Shown: in pieces, positions 24,712-32,765 of the stretch | Layout: the number at the start of each line of letters is the position of its first letter | How positions within the stretch are numbered: the first letter of the stretch is position 1 | Assembly: GCA_035523995.1 (NCBI GenBank) | Contig: DATKPQ010000061.1 | Coordinates: 1 to 64,000 of the forward strand | DNA length: 64,000 nt | Source of the DNA: JASHVB01 sp035523995 | GTDB taxonomy: Bacteria > Pseudomonadota > Alphaproteobacteria > Acetobacterales > Acetobacteraceae | Reading direction: 5' to 3' | Notes under the pieces: model-generated | What the model saw: the letters and a program-made list of their open reading frames with translations, nothing else | Database searches by the model: none | Told to the model about the DNA's origin: nothing | Position numbers and translations under genes: made by a program

Positions 24712-25782
24712 TCATTGCGGCAAGGCTGGACACCCGGACGAATCGAAAAGTGCCGCCATGCCGCAGACGGAGCCGAACATGCGGGCGCTGTTATGGGCGA
24801 CGCCCGGCACCAGAATCAGGCGCTGCGTTGTCATTTGAGGATGGCGCGCTTGCAGATATGCGAAGAATGCCTGGCCGCGTGCCAGCCGGTTCGGCCCTTG
24901 CGCCTCGGCGCTGCACGATTTGTCCAGCACGGCCTGGTTCGGATCGTTGTCCGCCGTGCCGAGCAAATAAACCACGTCACCCGAGGCGTATCGTTGTTCC
25001 AGGCCGGCGGTGGCACCGACATAGGGTGGTACGTCCGCCAAGCCGAATTTCCAGCGATTGAACGCAGGACACGACGCAGCATTCACAGGTTGCGGCCGGT
25101 CGTTGGAGAAATACAGATAAGACGATGGATCGGCGACCAGATAACGCGTGTGGATATTGCGGGCCTTCAGGCGCGGATCGCCATGGCCAACGACGGCATA
25201 GCGTTGCACCGTCTGGGCGCCGGCCGAATGGCCCGCGATCACCACCTGCCTGAGGTCGGGCAGCAGTGCCGGATCGGCGACGCGCCGCAGAATTGCATCG
25301 AGCACATCGAAAGACGAGATCGGCGCCGGAGCCAATGCCGGCTCCCCGGAACTCCACGAATCCGTTCCCCAACGCAGCATCGCCGGAGGAAGCCTGAAGG
25401 CCTGCACGTCAACCGGGGCAAGGAATTGCGGTACGATCACCAGCGTTATCCGGCCTTGTTCGCCCGCGGCATGCCGTGCCGCCTCGACGCCACGCATCGT
25501 CACTGCCGCGTCGCGATTGATACCAGGCACCACAATCACCGCTCGCCGGATGCCCGGCAGCTTGTGCGTCCAATCTGCAGACAGGAACATCGGTATGTCG
25601 CCGCTGCCGGCAGGGGTGGTCACCGTCATGCGGTCCGGCGCGACTACCCTCACCTGCCTGTCCCAGGACGGGTCCGCCGCTGCCGGGCGCATGAGCAATA
25701 CCAGCAAACATGCAGTTGCCAGCACGCGGCACAGCAGCGCGAGAGCCAGCATGCGCCGTGCTCGGTATGGGAGTGGTGTCAT
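24712..25782 (-). CDS. Exported alpha/beta-hydrolase-fold protein
   Basis: 356 residues from the ATG at 25782. An N-terminal hydrophobic segment (about 11-37, ending RPAAADP) is a signal peptide or anchor. The nucleophile elbow is VIAGHSAGAQ (Ser186), after AVIVVPGINRDA, which could form the oxyanion strand. A late histidine in LVPGVAHNSARM fits the triad. The gene starts one base after the chrA stop, so the two are likely cotranscribed. Similar proteins are annotated only as alpha/beta hydrolases; an esterase role is a guess. The connection with chromate transport is not obvious. Confidence 0.8.
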   Translation of the reverse strand: MTPLPYRARRMLALALLCRVLATACLLVLLMRPAAADPSWDRQVRVVAPDRMTVTTPAGSGDIPMFLSADWTHKLPGIRRAVIVVPGINRDAAVTMRGVEAARHAAGEQGRITLVIVPQFLAPVDVQAFRLPPAMLRWGTDSWSSGEPALAPAPISSFDVLDAILRRVADPALLPDLRQVVIAGHSAGAQTVQRYAVVGHGDPRLKARNIHTRYLVADPSSYLYFSNDRPQPVNAASCPAFNRWKFGLADVPPYVGATAGLEQRYASGDVVYLLGTADNDPNQAVLDKSCSAEAQGPNRLARGQAFFAYLQARHPQMTTQRLILVPGVAHNSARMFGSVCGMAALFDSSGCPALPQ

Positions 25783-25783
25783 T

Positions 25784-27025
25784 TCAGCCTGCCATGCCCA
25801 GGCCGATTCCGGCCAGCGCGGACAGCACCACCACCACGATCGGTGACACGCGCCATACCAGAAGCAGTACGAAACCGGTCGCGGCGATTGCGAAATCCGC
25901 CGGGGTTTGCACGGCGCTTGTCCACACCGGGTTGTATAATGCGGCGCCCAGCAGTCCGACCACGGCGGCATTGGTGCCCAACATCGCCGCCTGTGCGTGG
26001 GGCCGGCGGCGCAGCGCGTGCCAGAACGGCAGCGTGCCCATCAGCACCATGATCCCAGGCAGGAAGATCGCCACCAATGCGATCGCCGCGCCGGCTATGC
26101 CACCCGGGCCTGCCTGGGCCAGCGTCCCCAAAAAGGCGCTGAACGTGAACAACGGGCCGGGCAGCACCTGCGCTGCGCCATAGCCGGCGAGGAACGCGTT
26201 GTCGGATATCCATCCGGGTGCCACGACGGCAGAGCGCAACAGCGGCAGCACGACATGGCCTCCGCCGAACACCAGTGCGCCGGAACGATAGAATGCATCG
26301 AACACGGCGATCCCGCCGCTGCGGGTGGGCACGAATGCCAGAACGAGCAATACAAAGAACGCAGCCAGGAACATTGCGGCGGCGGTTCGCGAGATGGGAA
26401 GGGTGACGCTGTCGGTTGCTGCCTCGGTTGCGCCGGGGCACAGGACAAGGCCGGCAATGGCACCCAACACGATCGTGCCGACCTGGCTGAGCGAGCCCGG
26501 TGCCAACAGCATGATCACCAATGCGACGGTGGCGATGGAGGCGCGTTCGCGGTCCGGGCACAGGCTGCGTGCCATGCCCAGCACGGCCTGCGCCACGATT
26601 GCGACCGCGACCAGCTTCAATCCATGCAGCAGGCCGGCACCCCAAACGGTATCCGCGATGCTGCCGGCGCCATAGGCGAACAAGACCATCAGGATGGCGG
26701 AAGGCAGGGTAAAGCCAGTCCAGGCGGCGAGGCCTCCGGCGTAGCCACCGCGCATCAGCCCGATACCGAAGCCGGTCTGGCTGGAGGCGGGGCCTGGAAG
26801 GAACTGCGCCAAGGCAACGAGATCGGTGTAAGCCCGATCGCTGAGCCATTTGCGGCGTTCGACGAATTCCGCTCGGAAATAGCCGAGATGTGCGATTGGG
26901 CCGCCAAAGCAGGTGCATCCAAGACGGAGAAAGACGAGCAGAATCTCCATCGGGTGGGAGGAGGCAGAACCTGCGGTGGCGGTAGCGAACGCAGAGTCGT
27001 CGGAAGGTTTTACGTTGGCTGCCAT
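25784..27025 (-). CDS. chrA: Chromate ion transporter family protein ChrA
   Basis: 413 residues from the ATG at 27025 (preceded by AGGG); the longer frame opens with TTG at 27082 and adds residues unlike the family. This is the long, two-domain CHR type: the first half has CTCFGGPIAHLGYFR and AQFLPGPASSQ, the second half ALVFGGGHVVLPLL and AAQVLPGPLFTF. About ten hydrophobic segments are visible. CHR proteins export chromate from the cytoplasm; some members carry other anions. The downstream hydrolase is adjacent. No ChrB regulator is present. Confidence 0.92.
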   Translation of the reverse strand: MAANVKPSDDSAFATATAGSASSHPMEILLVFLRLGCTCFGGPIAHLGYFRAEFVERRKWLSDRAYTDLVALAQFLPGPASSQTGFGIGLMRGGYAGGLAAWTGFTLPSAILMVLFAYGAGSIADTVWGAGLLHGLKLVAVAIVAQAVLGMARSLCPDRERASIATVALVIMLLAPGSLSQVGTIVLGAIAGLVLCPGATEAATDSVTLPISRTAAAMFLAAFFVLLVLAFVPTRSGGIAVFDAFYRSGALVFGGGHVVLPLLRSAVVAPGWISDNAFLAGYGAAQVLPGPLFTFSAFLGTLAQAGPGGIAGAAIALVAIFLPGIMVLMGTLPFWHALRRRPHAQAAMLGTNAAVVGLLGAALYNPVWTSAVQTPADFAIAATGFVLLLVWRVSPIVVVVLSALAGIGLGMAG

Positions 27026-27239
27026 TGCTGTCGCCCTGCGCTCACGCGGCGCGGATAGTACTGGTCCGGTGCGGACTGACAACCCGGCGGATGATTGCGA
27101 TGGCTCACCTGGTTATGTCTGGCCTTGACAGGTCATGATGAGGACGAGTCTGTGGCCGCACTTGACCCAGATCAACGTGCCAATTTTGGTGCACGCTCCG
27201 CGGCGTCGGAGGCATCATGTCCCATTCCATGCAGCGGAT

Positions 27240-29024
27240 TCAAGCCGGCCGCGGCAACATGCGAATGTGATCCGGCGGCAATCCTGCCTGGTAACGCGCG
27301 TGCATCGCCTGATAGGCCGCTTCGAGATGGCGCGTGAACCGTGTTGTATCGAACAATGGCGCCGTTCTGCGGTTGCGTGCGAGGCGTTGCCGGATCTCGG
27401 CCAATGCACTGGCGTCTTGGGCAAGCATGACGGCTTTTGCCTGGTATTCCTCGGCCGTCGCCGTGATCAGATCGGGCAGCCCTACCGCATGCAACAGGCT
27501 CGCGGCGACCCGGCCGGCGAATGTCGTACCCGCGCGGGAGAGGATGGGGAGTCCGGCCCATAACGCGTCGCTGGCGGTGGTGTGTGCGTTATAGGGCAGC
27601 GTGTCGAGGAACAGATCCGCCAGGCGATGCCGTGCCAGATGCTCGGCCAGTGGCAGCCGTTGCGCGAATACAAGCCGCGAGGAGGCGATGCCGAACTGCG
27701 TTGCCGCGTCGCGCAGGTTGGCCACCGCCCTCTCGTTGTCGTGCAGCAGCCACAACACGCTGCCCGCGACCTGCCGCAGGATCCGCATCCAGATGATGAA
27801 AACGTCCGGTGTGATCTTGTAGCTGTTGTTGAAACAGCAAAAGACGATGCCGTCGACGGGCAGTCCGGCTTCAACGCGGGTCGGCGTTTGCCCGGCGATC
27901 TGGCGCTGGCGGTCGTTTGGCTGATAGGTATCAGGCAACCACGCGATTTTCTCGCAGTAGTGCTGCTGGTCCTGCTCCCGGATCAGCACCGGGTCGGCGA
28001 TGATGTAATCGATGAAGCCGGCGCCCATGGTGCCGGGATACCCCAGCCAGTTCACCTGGATCGGTGCGGCGCGACTTGCGAAGATGCTGGTGCGGAAATC
28101 CTTGGTAAATCCCTTCAGATCGACCGCTATGTCTATCCCGAGGCTACGAGCCAAAGCAGCAACCTCCCGATCCGACTGGTGCCGCACGTCGATGAACCGG
28201 TCGACGCCCGATTCCAGTCGCTGGCGCATTTCGTCGGTAGGATCGGGGCCGAAGGAAAAGGCGGTGACCTGGAATGCATCGCGATCATGGCGTTCAAGCA
28301 CTTCCGCGATCAGGTAGGCGGTGGCGTGATTGTGGAAATCGGCAGAGAAGTAGCCAATGCGCAGTTTGCCGTCCGGCGAGCGGGGTGCGATCGGCGGCAG
28401 CGACGGATCGCCGGGGTACTTGGCGCGAACGAAGACCTCCGCCGCCTGGCGCTGCAACGCCGGCGAGTCGGTCAATGCGACGACCGGAAACGGCATCGCG
28501 GCCCGTTCGCCGCGGGCGACTCGCTCCGCCAGCGCCGCCGCGTCTCGCTGCGCACGATGCCAGGCGCACACCATCATCCTGGCATGCGCCGCCATCCCTT
28601 GCAGGAAATCCAAGCCGGGGCGCAGCGCCATTGCTTGCTCATAGGCGGCGAGCGATTCATCATATCGGCCGAGGTTCTGCAAAGTGGTGGCACGGTCGCG
28701 ATGCGCCTCGGCGCTGGCGGGGCGCAGGGCGATCGCATCGTCGAAGCAGGCGAGCGCGTCCTCGAAGTGCCGCAGTTCCCGCAGGCCGTTGCCCAGATTG
28801 CTGTGCGCTTCGGCGACACGGGTATTCAGTGCGATGGCCTGGCGGATCAGGGCAACGCCGTCCTCGGTGCGGTGCGTTTGCAGAGCGATCACGCCGGCGA
28901 GATGCAGGGCATCGAAATGCGTGGGATCCCGGCGCGCGATTTCGCGGTAGAGTACTTCCGCCTCGGCAAGGCGCCCTTGCCGATGCAAAGCCACAGCCTG
29001 CGCGAGTTGATCAGCCGAGGTCAT
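27240..29024 (-). CDS. TPR protein with OGT-like (GT41) glycosyltransferase domain
   Basis: 594 residues. The N-terminal 34-residue TPR units (about 5-145: AEVLYREIARRDPTHFDALH, AHSNLGNGLRELRHFEDAL) are followed by a domain related to eukaryotic O-GlcNAc transferase. Its marks are RIGYFSADFHNHATAYLIAE, VDLKGFTKDFR, QVNWLGYPGTMG and LFLDTLPYNAHTTASDALWA. Bacterial members add sugars to proteins or polysaccharides; the acceptor here is unknown. The ATG at 29024 is the natural start because TPR sequence begins there; the frame stays open 115 codons upstream over another gene. It is divergent from the small monooxygenase. No flagellin, adhesin or sugar-nucleotide gene lies next to it. Confidence 0.88.
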   Translation of the reverse strand: MTSADQLAQAVALHRQGRLAEAEVLYREIARRDPTHFDALHLAGVIALQTHRTEDGVALIRQAIALNTRVAEAHSNLGNGLRELRHFEDALACFDDAIALRPASAEAHRDRATTLQNLGRYDESLAAYEQAMALRPGLDFLQGMAAHARMMVCAWHRAQRDAAALAERVARGERAAMPFPVVALTDSPALQRQAAEVFVRAKYPGDPSLPPIAPRSPDGKLRIGYFSADFHNHATAYLIAEVLERHDRDAFQVTAFSFGPDPTDEMRQRLESGVDRFIDVRHQSDREVAALARSLGIDIAVDLKGFTKDFRTSIFASRAAPIQVNWLGYPGTMGAGFIDYIIADPVLIREQDQQHYCEKIAWLPDTYQPNDRQRQIAGQTPTRVEAGLPVDGIVFCCFNNSYKITPDVFIIWMRILRQVAGSVLWLLHDNERAVANLRDAATQFGIASSRLVFAQRLPLAEHLARHRLADLFLDTLPYNAHTTASDALWAGLPILSRAGTTFAGRVAASLLHAVGLPDLITATAEEYQAKAVMLAQDASALAEIRQRLARNRRTAPLFDTTRFTRHLEAAYQAMHARYQAGLPPDHIRMLPRPA

Positions 29025-29078
29025 GCCGCAATTGACAATGACATGTTGGATGGCTCTCCCGTCAAGGAATACTGCACG

Positions 29079-29387
29079 ATGCCACCGCCCACCGAATTGT
29101 TCATCTTCGCCCGCTTCCATGCGCGCGAGGGCCAGCATGAAGCGGTCGCCGACGCATTGCGGGCGGTGATTGCGCCTACGCGCGAGGAGCCTGGCTGTCT
29201 TGCCATCAGCGCGTTTCAGTCCACCCGCGATTCGCGCCTGTTTTATATCCACTCGCGCTGGGTCGGCGAAACGGCGTTCGAAACCCACGCCACGTTGCCC
29301 CACACAGTACTGTTCTTGGAACGCGTTCAGCCGCTGATTGATCATCCGTTGGATATTACGCGCAGCCACGTACTCGACATTTGGTAA
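29079..29387 (+). CDS. Antibiotic biosynthesis monooxygenase (ABM) family protein
   Basis: 102 residues, a dimeric ferredoxin-like alpha/beta barrel of the ABM/YgiN type. It shows FIFARFHAREGQHEAVADAL, then TREEPGCLAISAF, then RLFYIHSRWVGETAFETH, the usual order of strands and helices. YgiN-type proteins act on quinols or are of unknown substrate. The ATG at 29079 has AAGGA about 11 bases upstream; an in-frame ATG at 29043 adds 12 residues and is possible. It is divergent from the OGT-like gene with a 54-base gap. Confidence 0.82.
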   Translation: MPPPTELFIFARFHAREGQHEAVADALRAVIAPTREEPGCLAISAFQSTRDSRLFYIHSRWVGETAFETHATLPHTVLFLERVQPLIDHPLDITRSHVLDIW

Positions 29388-29453
29388 CCAGAATCGAAGC
29401 GGCGCGGCACGACGGCGGGCGAAACGTGCGGTCTTGCGCCGTCCTCGATGTAG

Positions 29454-29489
29454 ACCCCTCCCCCTGGCCCCCCCGCGAGGGAGGGGAGG
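29454..29489. repeat. REP-like CCCTCCCC palindrome
   Basis: CCCCTCCCCCTGGCC pairs imperfectly with GCGAGGGAGGGGAGG across a C-rich loop. It sits between convergent genes (ABM monooxygenase and APC permease) and may act as a two-way transcription stop. It shares its stem words with the palindromes at 35301-35354 and 51766-51872. Confidence 0.6.
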
Positions 29490-29506
29490 ACCTTTATGCC
29501 GGGTGC

Positions 29507-30991
29507 TTATTCGATCGGAATTCGGGCTGCGATGACCGCGAAGTTTTCACCGCGACGCTTCGCGCGCATATCGGCGACCAGTAAAATGACGACGCCGATT
29601 CCCAGGACCACCGCGCCCTGGAACAGTGGCTGCAGGATAAGCGGTGCTTTGGGGACCACAGCCAGCGACAGGAACAATGGAACCGCCAGGACGAACGAGA
29701 TGATCGATGCCGGTACCAGTAGTTTCTGCCCCAGGATGGCTCGCGCCCATGCGGTGTCGCGTGCGGGTTTGTGCCAGCGCAGGTTCAGCGCACCGGCGGC
29801 GAGCGCAATCCACATCATCAGCACTGCCAACGAACGCACCGCAACGCCCATCGCCCAGCCGAAGTAGACGGACTGCACGAGGAACAGGGTCCCAAGGGAG
29901 GCGCACAGCCACAGCGCCGGCAGCGGTACCTTGCGGCGTGAGACCTCGGCAAAGATTGGCGGCAGCAAATGGTCCTGTGCCTGGGCGAAGCAGAAGCGCG
30001 AGGACACCATCAGCCCCGGTGCCAATGTCTTGCCGACAATCAGCGCCACCGCGAGGTTCAGCCCTACAGTCAGCCATTGCGGGGCAACCAGCCCGATCAG
30101 GCCCGGAGCGGTGGCATAGCTGGACTTGCCGGCCGCGATCAGTCCGGCAACCGCCCACCACGGCGCGGCGTGGAACAAGGCCACGGCGACCAGGGAGAAC
30201 AGTACCAGCGCGACGATCCAGCCGTAGTAGATGCCTCGCGGGACGTTCCGTTCCGCATCGGCCGTTTCTCCGCCCAGGGCCGGTCCTGCCCCAAGCCCGG
30301 CATACGCGAACACGAACAGGGCGCAGACGGAGAGGAAGTCCGGGAAGCTGTCGGCGGGCGGCGTGACGGGGGCAGCGAGCGTCGTCTTGGTCGCGGCACT
30401 TGCCGCAGCGACGAAGGTCGCGGGGGTTGTTGCGAAACCGTATGCGGTGATCGTCAGTGCGGTGGCGACGATAACGAACAGCAGGACGGTAACGAATGTG
30501 CCGTAATGCTTTGCGCCGGCGGCGTTGACCGCAAAGGTGATCCAGATGGCGGCGAGCCCACAGATCAGGTGCCCGACGGGCGTCAGCAGGGCGGTTCCAG
30601 CGGCGTGGCTGATCGGCATCACGGCCTGGCCGAGGAACGTGCCGAACGCATAGCCGAGCACGCCCATGCTGGCAGGGCCCGTCACCCAATAGACGAAAGT
30701 AACCAGGAAACCTGCCGGCATGCCAAGGCTGCGCGCGATCCAGACATGCTTGGATCCTGCGCGCGGCATCACTTTGGAGAAGGCGGCGAACAAATACGCC
30801 TTCGGCAGCATGGCGATGCCGGTGACGAACATCGCGAGCGGGACAAGGCCGTGCACGGCAGGGTACACCGACAGGCTTTGCACCGAGACGAAATTAATAC
30901 CGGCGCCGTATTCGGCGGCCACGGCCGAAGCGGTGATGGCCATCACGCCAAGCGCCTTGGCGAGCCGGTATTGGGTGTGGCTGTCGCTCAT
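29507..30991 (-). CDS. APC-superfamily amino acid/polyamine permease
   Basis: 494 residues with about twelve hydrophobic segments spread over the whole length. Segment 1 has the unwound-helix region (ITASAVAAEYGAGINF), and segment 6 the FAYAGLGAGPALGGETADAE region, followed by RNVPRGIYYGWIV, typical of APC amino acid transporters. The ATG at 30991 is preceded by GAGGA. No regulator or catabolic gene adjoins, so the substrate cannot be named. It ends just after a REP-like palindrome, convergent with the ABM gene. Confidence 0.87.
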   Translation of the reverse strand: MSDSHTQYRLAKALGVMAITASAVAAEYGAGINFVSVQSLSVYPAVHGLVPLAMFVTGIAMLPKAYLFAAFSKVMPRAGSKHVWIARSLGMPAGFLVTFVYWVTGPASMGVLGYAFGTFLGQAVMPISHAAGTALLTPVGHLICGLAAIWITFAVNAAGAKHYGTFVTVLLFVIVATALTITAYGFATTPATFVAAASAATKTTLAAPVTPPADSFPDFLSVCALFVFAYAGLGAGPALGGETADAERNVPRGIYYGWIVALVLFSLVAVALFHAAPWWAVAGLIAAGKSSYATAPGLIGLVAPQWLTVGLNLAVALIVGKTLAPGLMVSSRFCFAQAQDHLLPPIFAEVSRRKVPLPALWLCASLGTLFLVQSVYFGWAMGVAVRSLAVLMMWIALAAGALNLRWHKPARDTAWARAILGQKLLVPASIISFVLAVPLFLSLAVVPKAPLILQPLFQGAVVLGIGVVILLVADMRAKRRGENFAVIAARIPIE

Positions 30992-31143
30992 GGCGCATCC
31001 TCATCGCGTGTTACGGGCGCGTGAATTCTATCAACGTGTCCCGTGGGATGCGCAAGAGTTTTGCGTCTGGGCCGAGAGCGGTCGCGTGTTGGATGCCCGG
31101 TTGACGACCTGCAGACCGGTCGGTTGGTGTTCGCGCCTGGCGT

Positions 31144-31365
31144 TCAAGCCCCGCCGTGCCTGTCGGCCCGCACCCTGACCCAACCGAACCCGCGGGGCAG
31201 CACCGGCAGCATTTCGTCATCTCCAACGATCACACGATGGCCTGTTCTGCGCCCGAACAGATTGACCGTTTCGTAGGCGCCGGGGGCCGGGGCGAGAGAA
31301 CCGCCGGGATATTCCTCATCGCCATTTCCGGTGCCGCCACGAGATCCATCCGGAGCCTGTGCCAC
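31144..31365 (-). CDS. Small hypothetical protein
   Basis: 73 residues from a GTG at 31365 with a weak AGGGA upstream. After a Gly/Pro-rich start it has a compact conserved-looking core: YETVNLFGRRTGHRV, then GDDEMLPVLPRGFGWVRV. A pattern of a Gly-Tyr/Phe-rich strand followed by an LPxxPRGFxW ending is one I associate with very small proteins of unknown role in related bacteria, but I cannot name a family. It lies upstream of the APC permease on the same strand and divergent from rsmB. It could be a chance frame. Confidence 0.4.
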   Translation of the reverse strand: MAQAPDGSRGGTGNGDEEYPGGSLAPAPGAYETVNLFGRRTGHRVIVGDDEMLPVLPRGFGWVRVRADRHGGA

Positions 31366-31504
31366 CTGGAACGTCCCTGCTCGATTTCTTGCAGCCGCGA
31401 GGGCCGCTCATCCGTGTGTATGGCGGTGGCGTGGGGGGCTCTATCCGGAACATTACCTATCGACGGTTGCCTGGGCCGCGTCGCCGGATCAAACCGCCGC
31501 GGCC

Positions 31505-32749
31505 ATGCCCGATCCCACTCGAGATGCCGCGTTCGACCTGCTGTCCGCCGTGCTGGACCGGCGCCGCACGTTGGAGGAGGCACTGGACGCGCTGCCGGTG
31601 GGGCTGGCGCCGCGCGACCGTGCTGCCGCGCATCGGCTCGCCGCCGCAGTGCTGCGGCGGACGGGCACGCTGGACGCAGTGCTGGAGCCCTATTTGCGCA
31701 AACAGCCGCCGGACCCCGTGCGGTATGTGCTGCGGTTGGGCGCGGCGGGCGTGCTGCTGCTGGAAACCCCGGAGCATGCGGCGGTGGCGACGGCGGTCGC
31801 CCTGGCCAGGGCACGTGGGTTGGCGCCGTTTGCCGGGTTGGTGAACGCGGTGCTGCGGCGGGTGGCAGCGAACGGCGCTGCTGTGTTGGCGGAACGCGAC
31901 GGACCTCGGCTGGATACGCCTGCCTGGCTGTGGCAGTCCTGGGGTACCGCCGCGCGGGCCATCGCTATCGCGCACGAGCATCCCGCTCCACTGGACCTGA
32001 CGCTGCGTCCTGGCGTGGCGGCGCCTGCCGGCGGGATGAGGCTGCCTACCGGGTCGGTGCGGTTTCCTTCGGGCACGCATCCCGATTCGGTTCCTGGTTT
32101 CGCCGATGGCCTGCTGTGGGTGCAGGATGCGGCGGCGGCGTTGCCGGCGCGGCTTCTGGCGGTGCGGCCGGGGGAGCGCGTCGCCGATCTGTGCGCGGCG
32201 CCCGGCGGCAAGACCGGGCAACTCGCGGCGGCCGGCGCCGCAGTGACGGCAGTCGAGCAAGATGAGCGGCGGCTGGGGCGGCTGGCAGAGAATTTGCGCC
32301 GATGGGGGCTGGAGGCGAGGCTGGTGCAGGCAGACGCGGCGGCGTGGCGGCCAGAGCATGGCGGGTTCGACGCGGTGCTGCTGGATGCGCCGTGCAGTGC
32401 CACGGGTACGATCCGGCGCCATCCTGATGTGCCGCATATCAAGCGCCCGCGCGACGTGCTGGCACTCTCGGAAACGCAGGACCGGCTGCTGGCTGCGGCC
32501 GTTGGATTGCTGCGTCCAGGAGGGCGGCTGGTTTATGCAGTGTGCTCGCTCCAGCCGGAGGAGGGAGCCCCGCGGATCGACACTGCTCTCGCGCGTGGCG
32601 GGCTGCGGCTGGAGCCGTTCACCGTGGACGAGTTGGCGGATGTACCGGAGGCTCGGACGACGGAAGGCTATCTGCGCACGCATCCGGGGATGTGGCCCGA
32701 GCTGGGCGGGATGGATGGATTCTTTGCGGCGCGGCTGGTGAGGGAGTGA
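31505..32749 (+). CDS. rsmB: 16S rRNA (cytosine-C5) methyltransferase RsmB-like
   Basis: 414 residues. The N-terminal 130 residues are a NusB-like RNA-binding domain. The C-terminal Rossmann domain has the SAM motif VADLCAAPGGKTGQL (about 227-240). The two family cysteines are Cys297 in LLDAPCSATG and Cys347 in AVCSLQPEEG, the latter being the expected nucleophile. The E. coli enzyme methylates C967 of 16S rRNA. The protein is about as long as usual. The ATG at 31505 is where family sequence starts; longer frames upstream overlap the small minus-strand gene. Confidence 0.93.
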   Translation: MPDPTRDAAFDLLSAVLDRRRTLEEALDALPVGLAPRDRAAAHRLAAAVLRRTGTLDAVLEPYLRKQPPDPVRYVLRLGAAGVLLLETPEHAAVATAVALARARGLAPFAGLVNAVLRRVAANGAAVLAERDGPRLDTPAWLWQSWGTAARAIAIAHEHPAPLDLTLRPGVAAPAGGMRLPTGSVRFPSGTHPDSVPGFADGLLWVQDAAAALPARLLAVRPGERVADLCAAPGGKTGQLAAAGAAVTAVEQDERRLGRLAENLRRWGLEARLVQADAAAWRPEHGGFDAVLLDAPCSATGTIRRHPDVPHIKRPRDVLALSETQDRLLAAAVGLLRPGGRLVYAVCSLQPEEGAPRIDTALARGGLRLEPFTVDELADVPEARTTEGYLRTHPGMWPELGGMDGFFAARLVRE

Positions 32750-32765
32750 ACCGGCCGGGCCTTGT

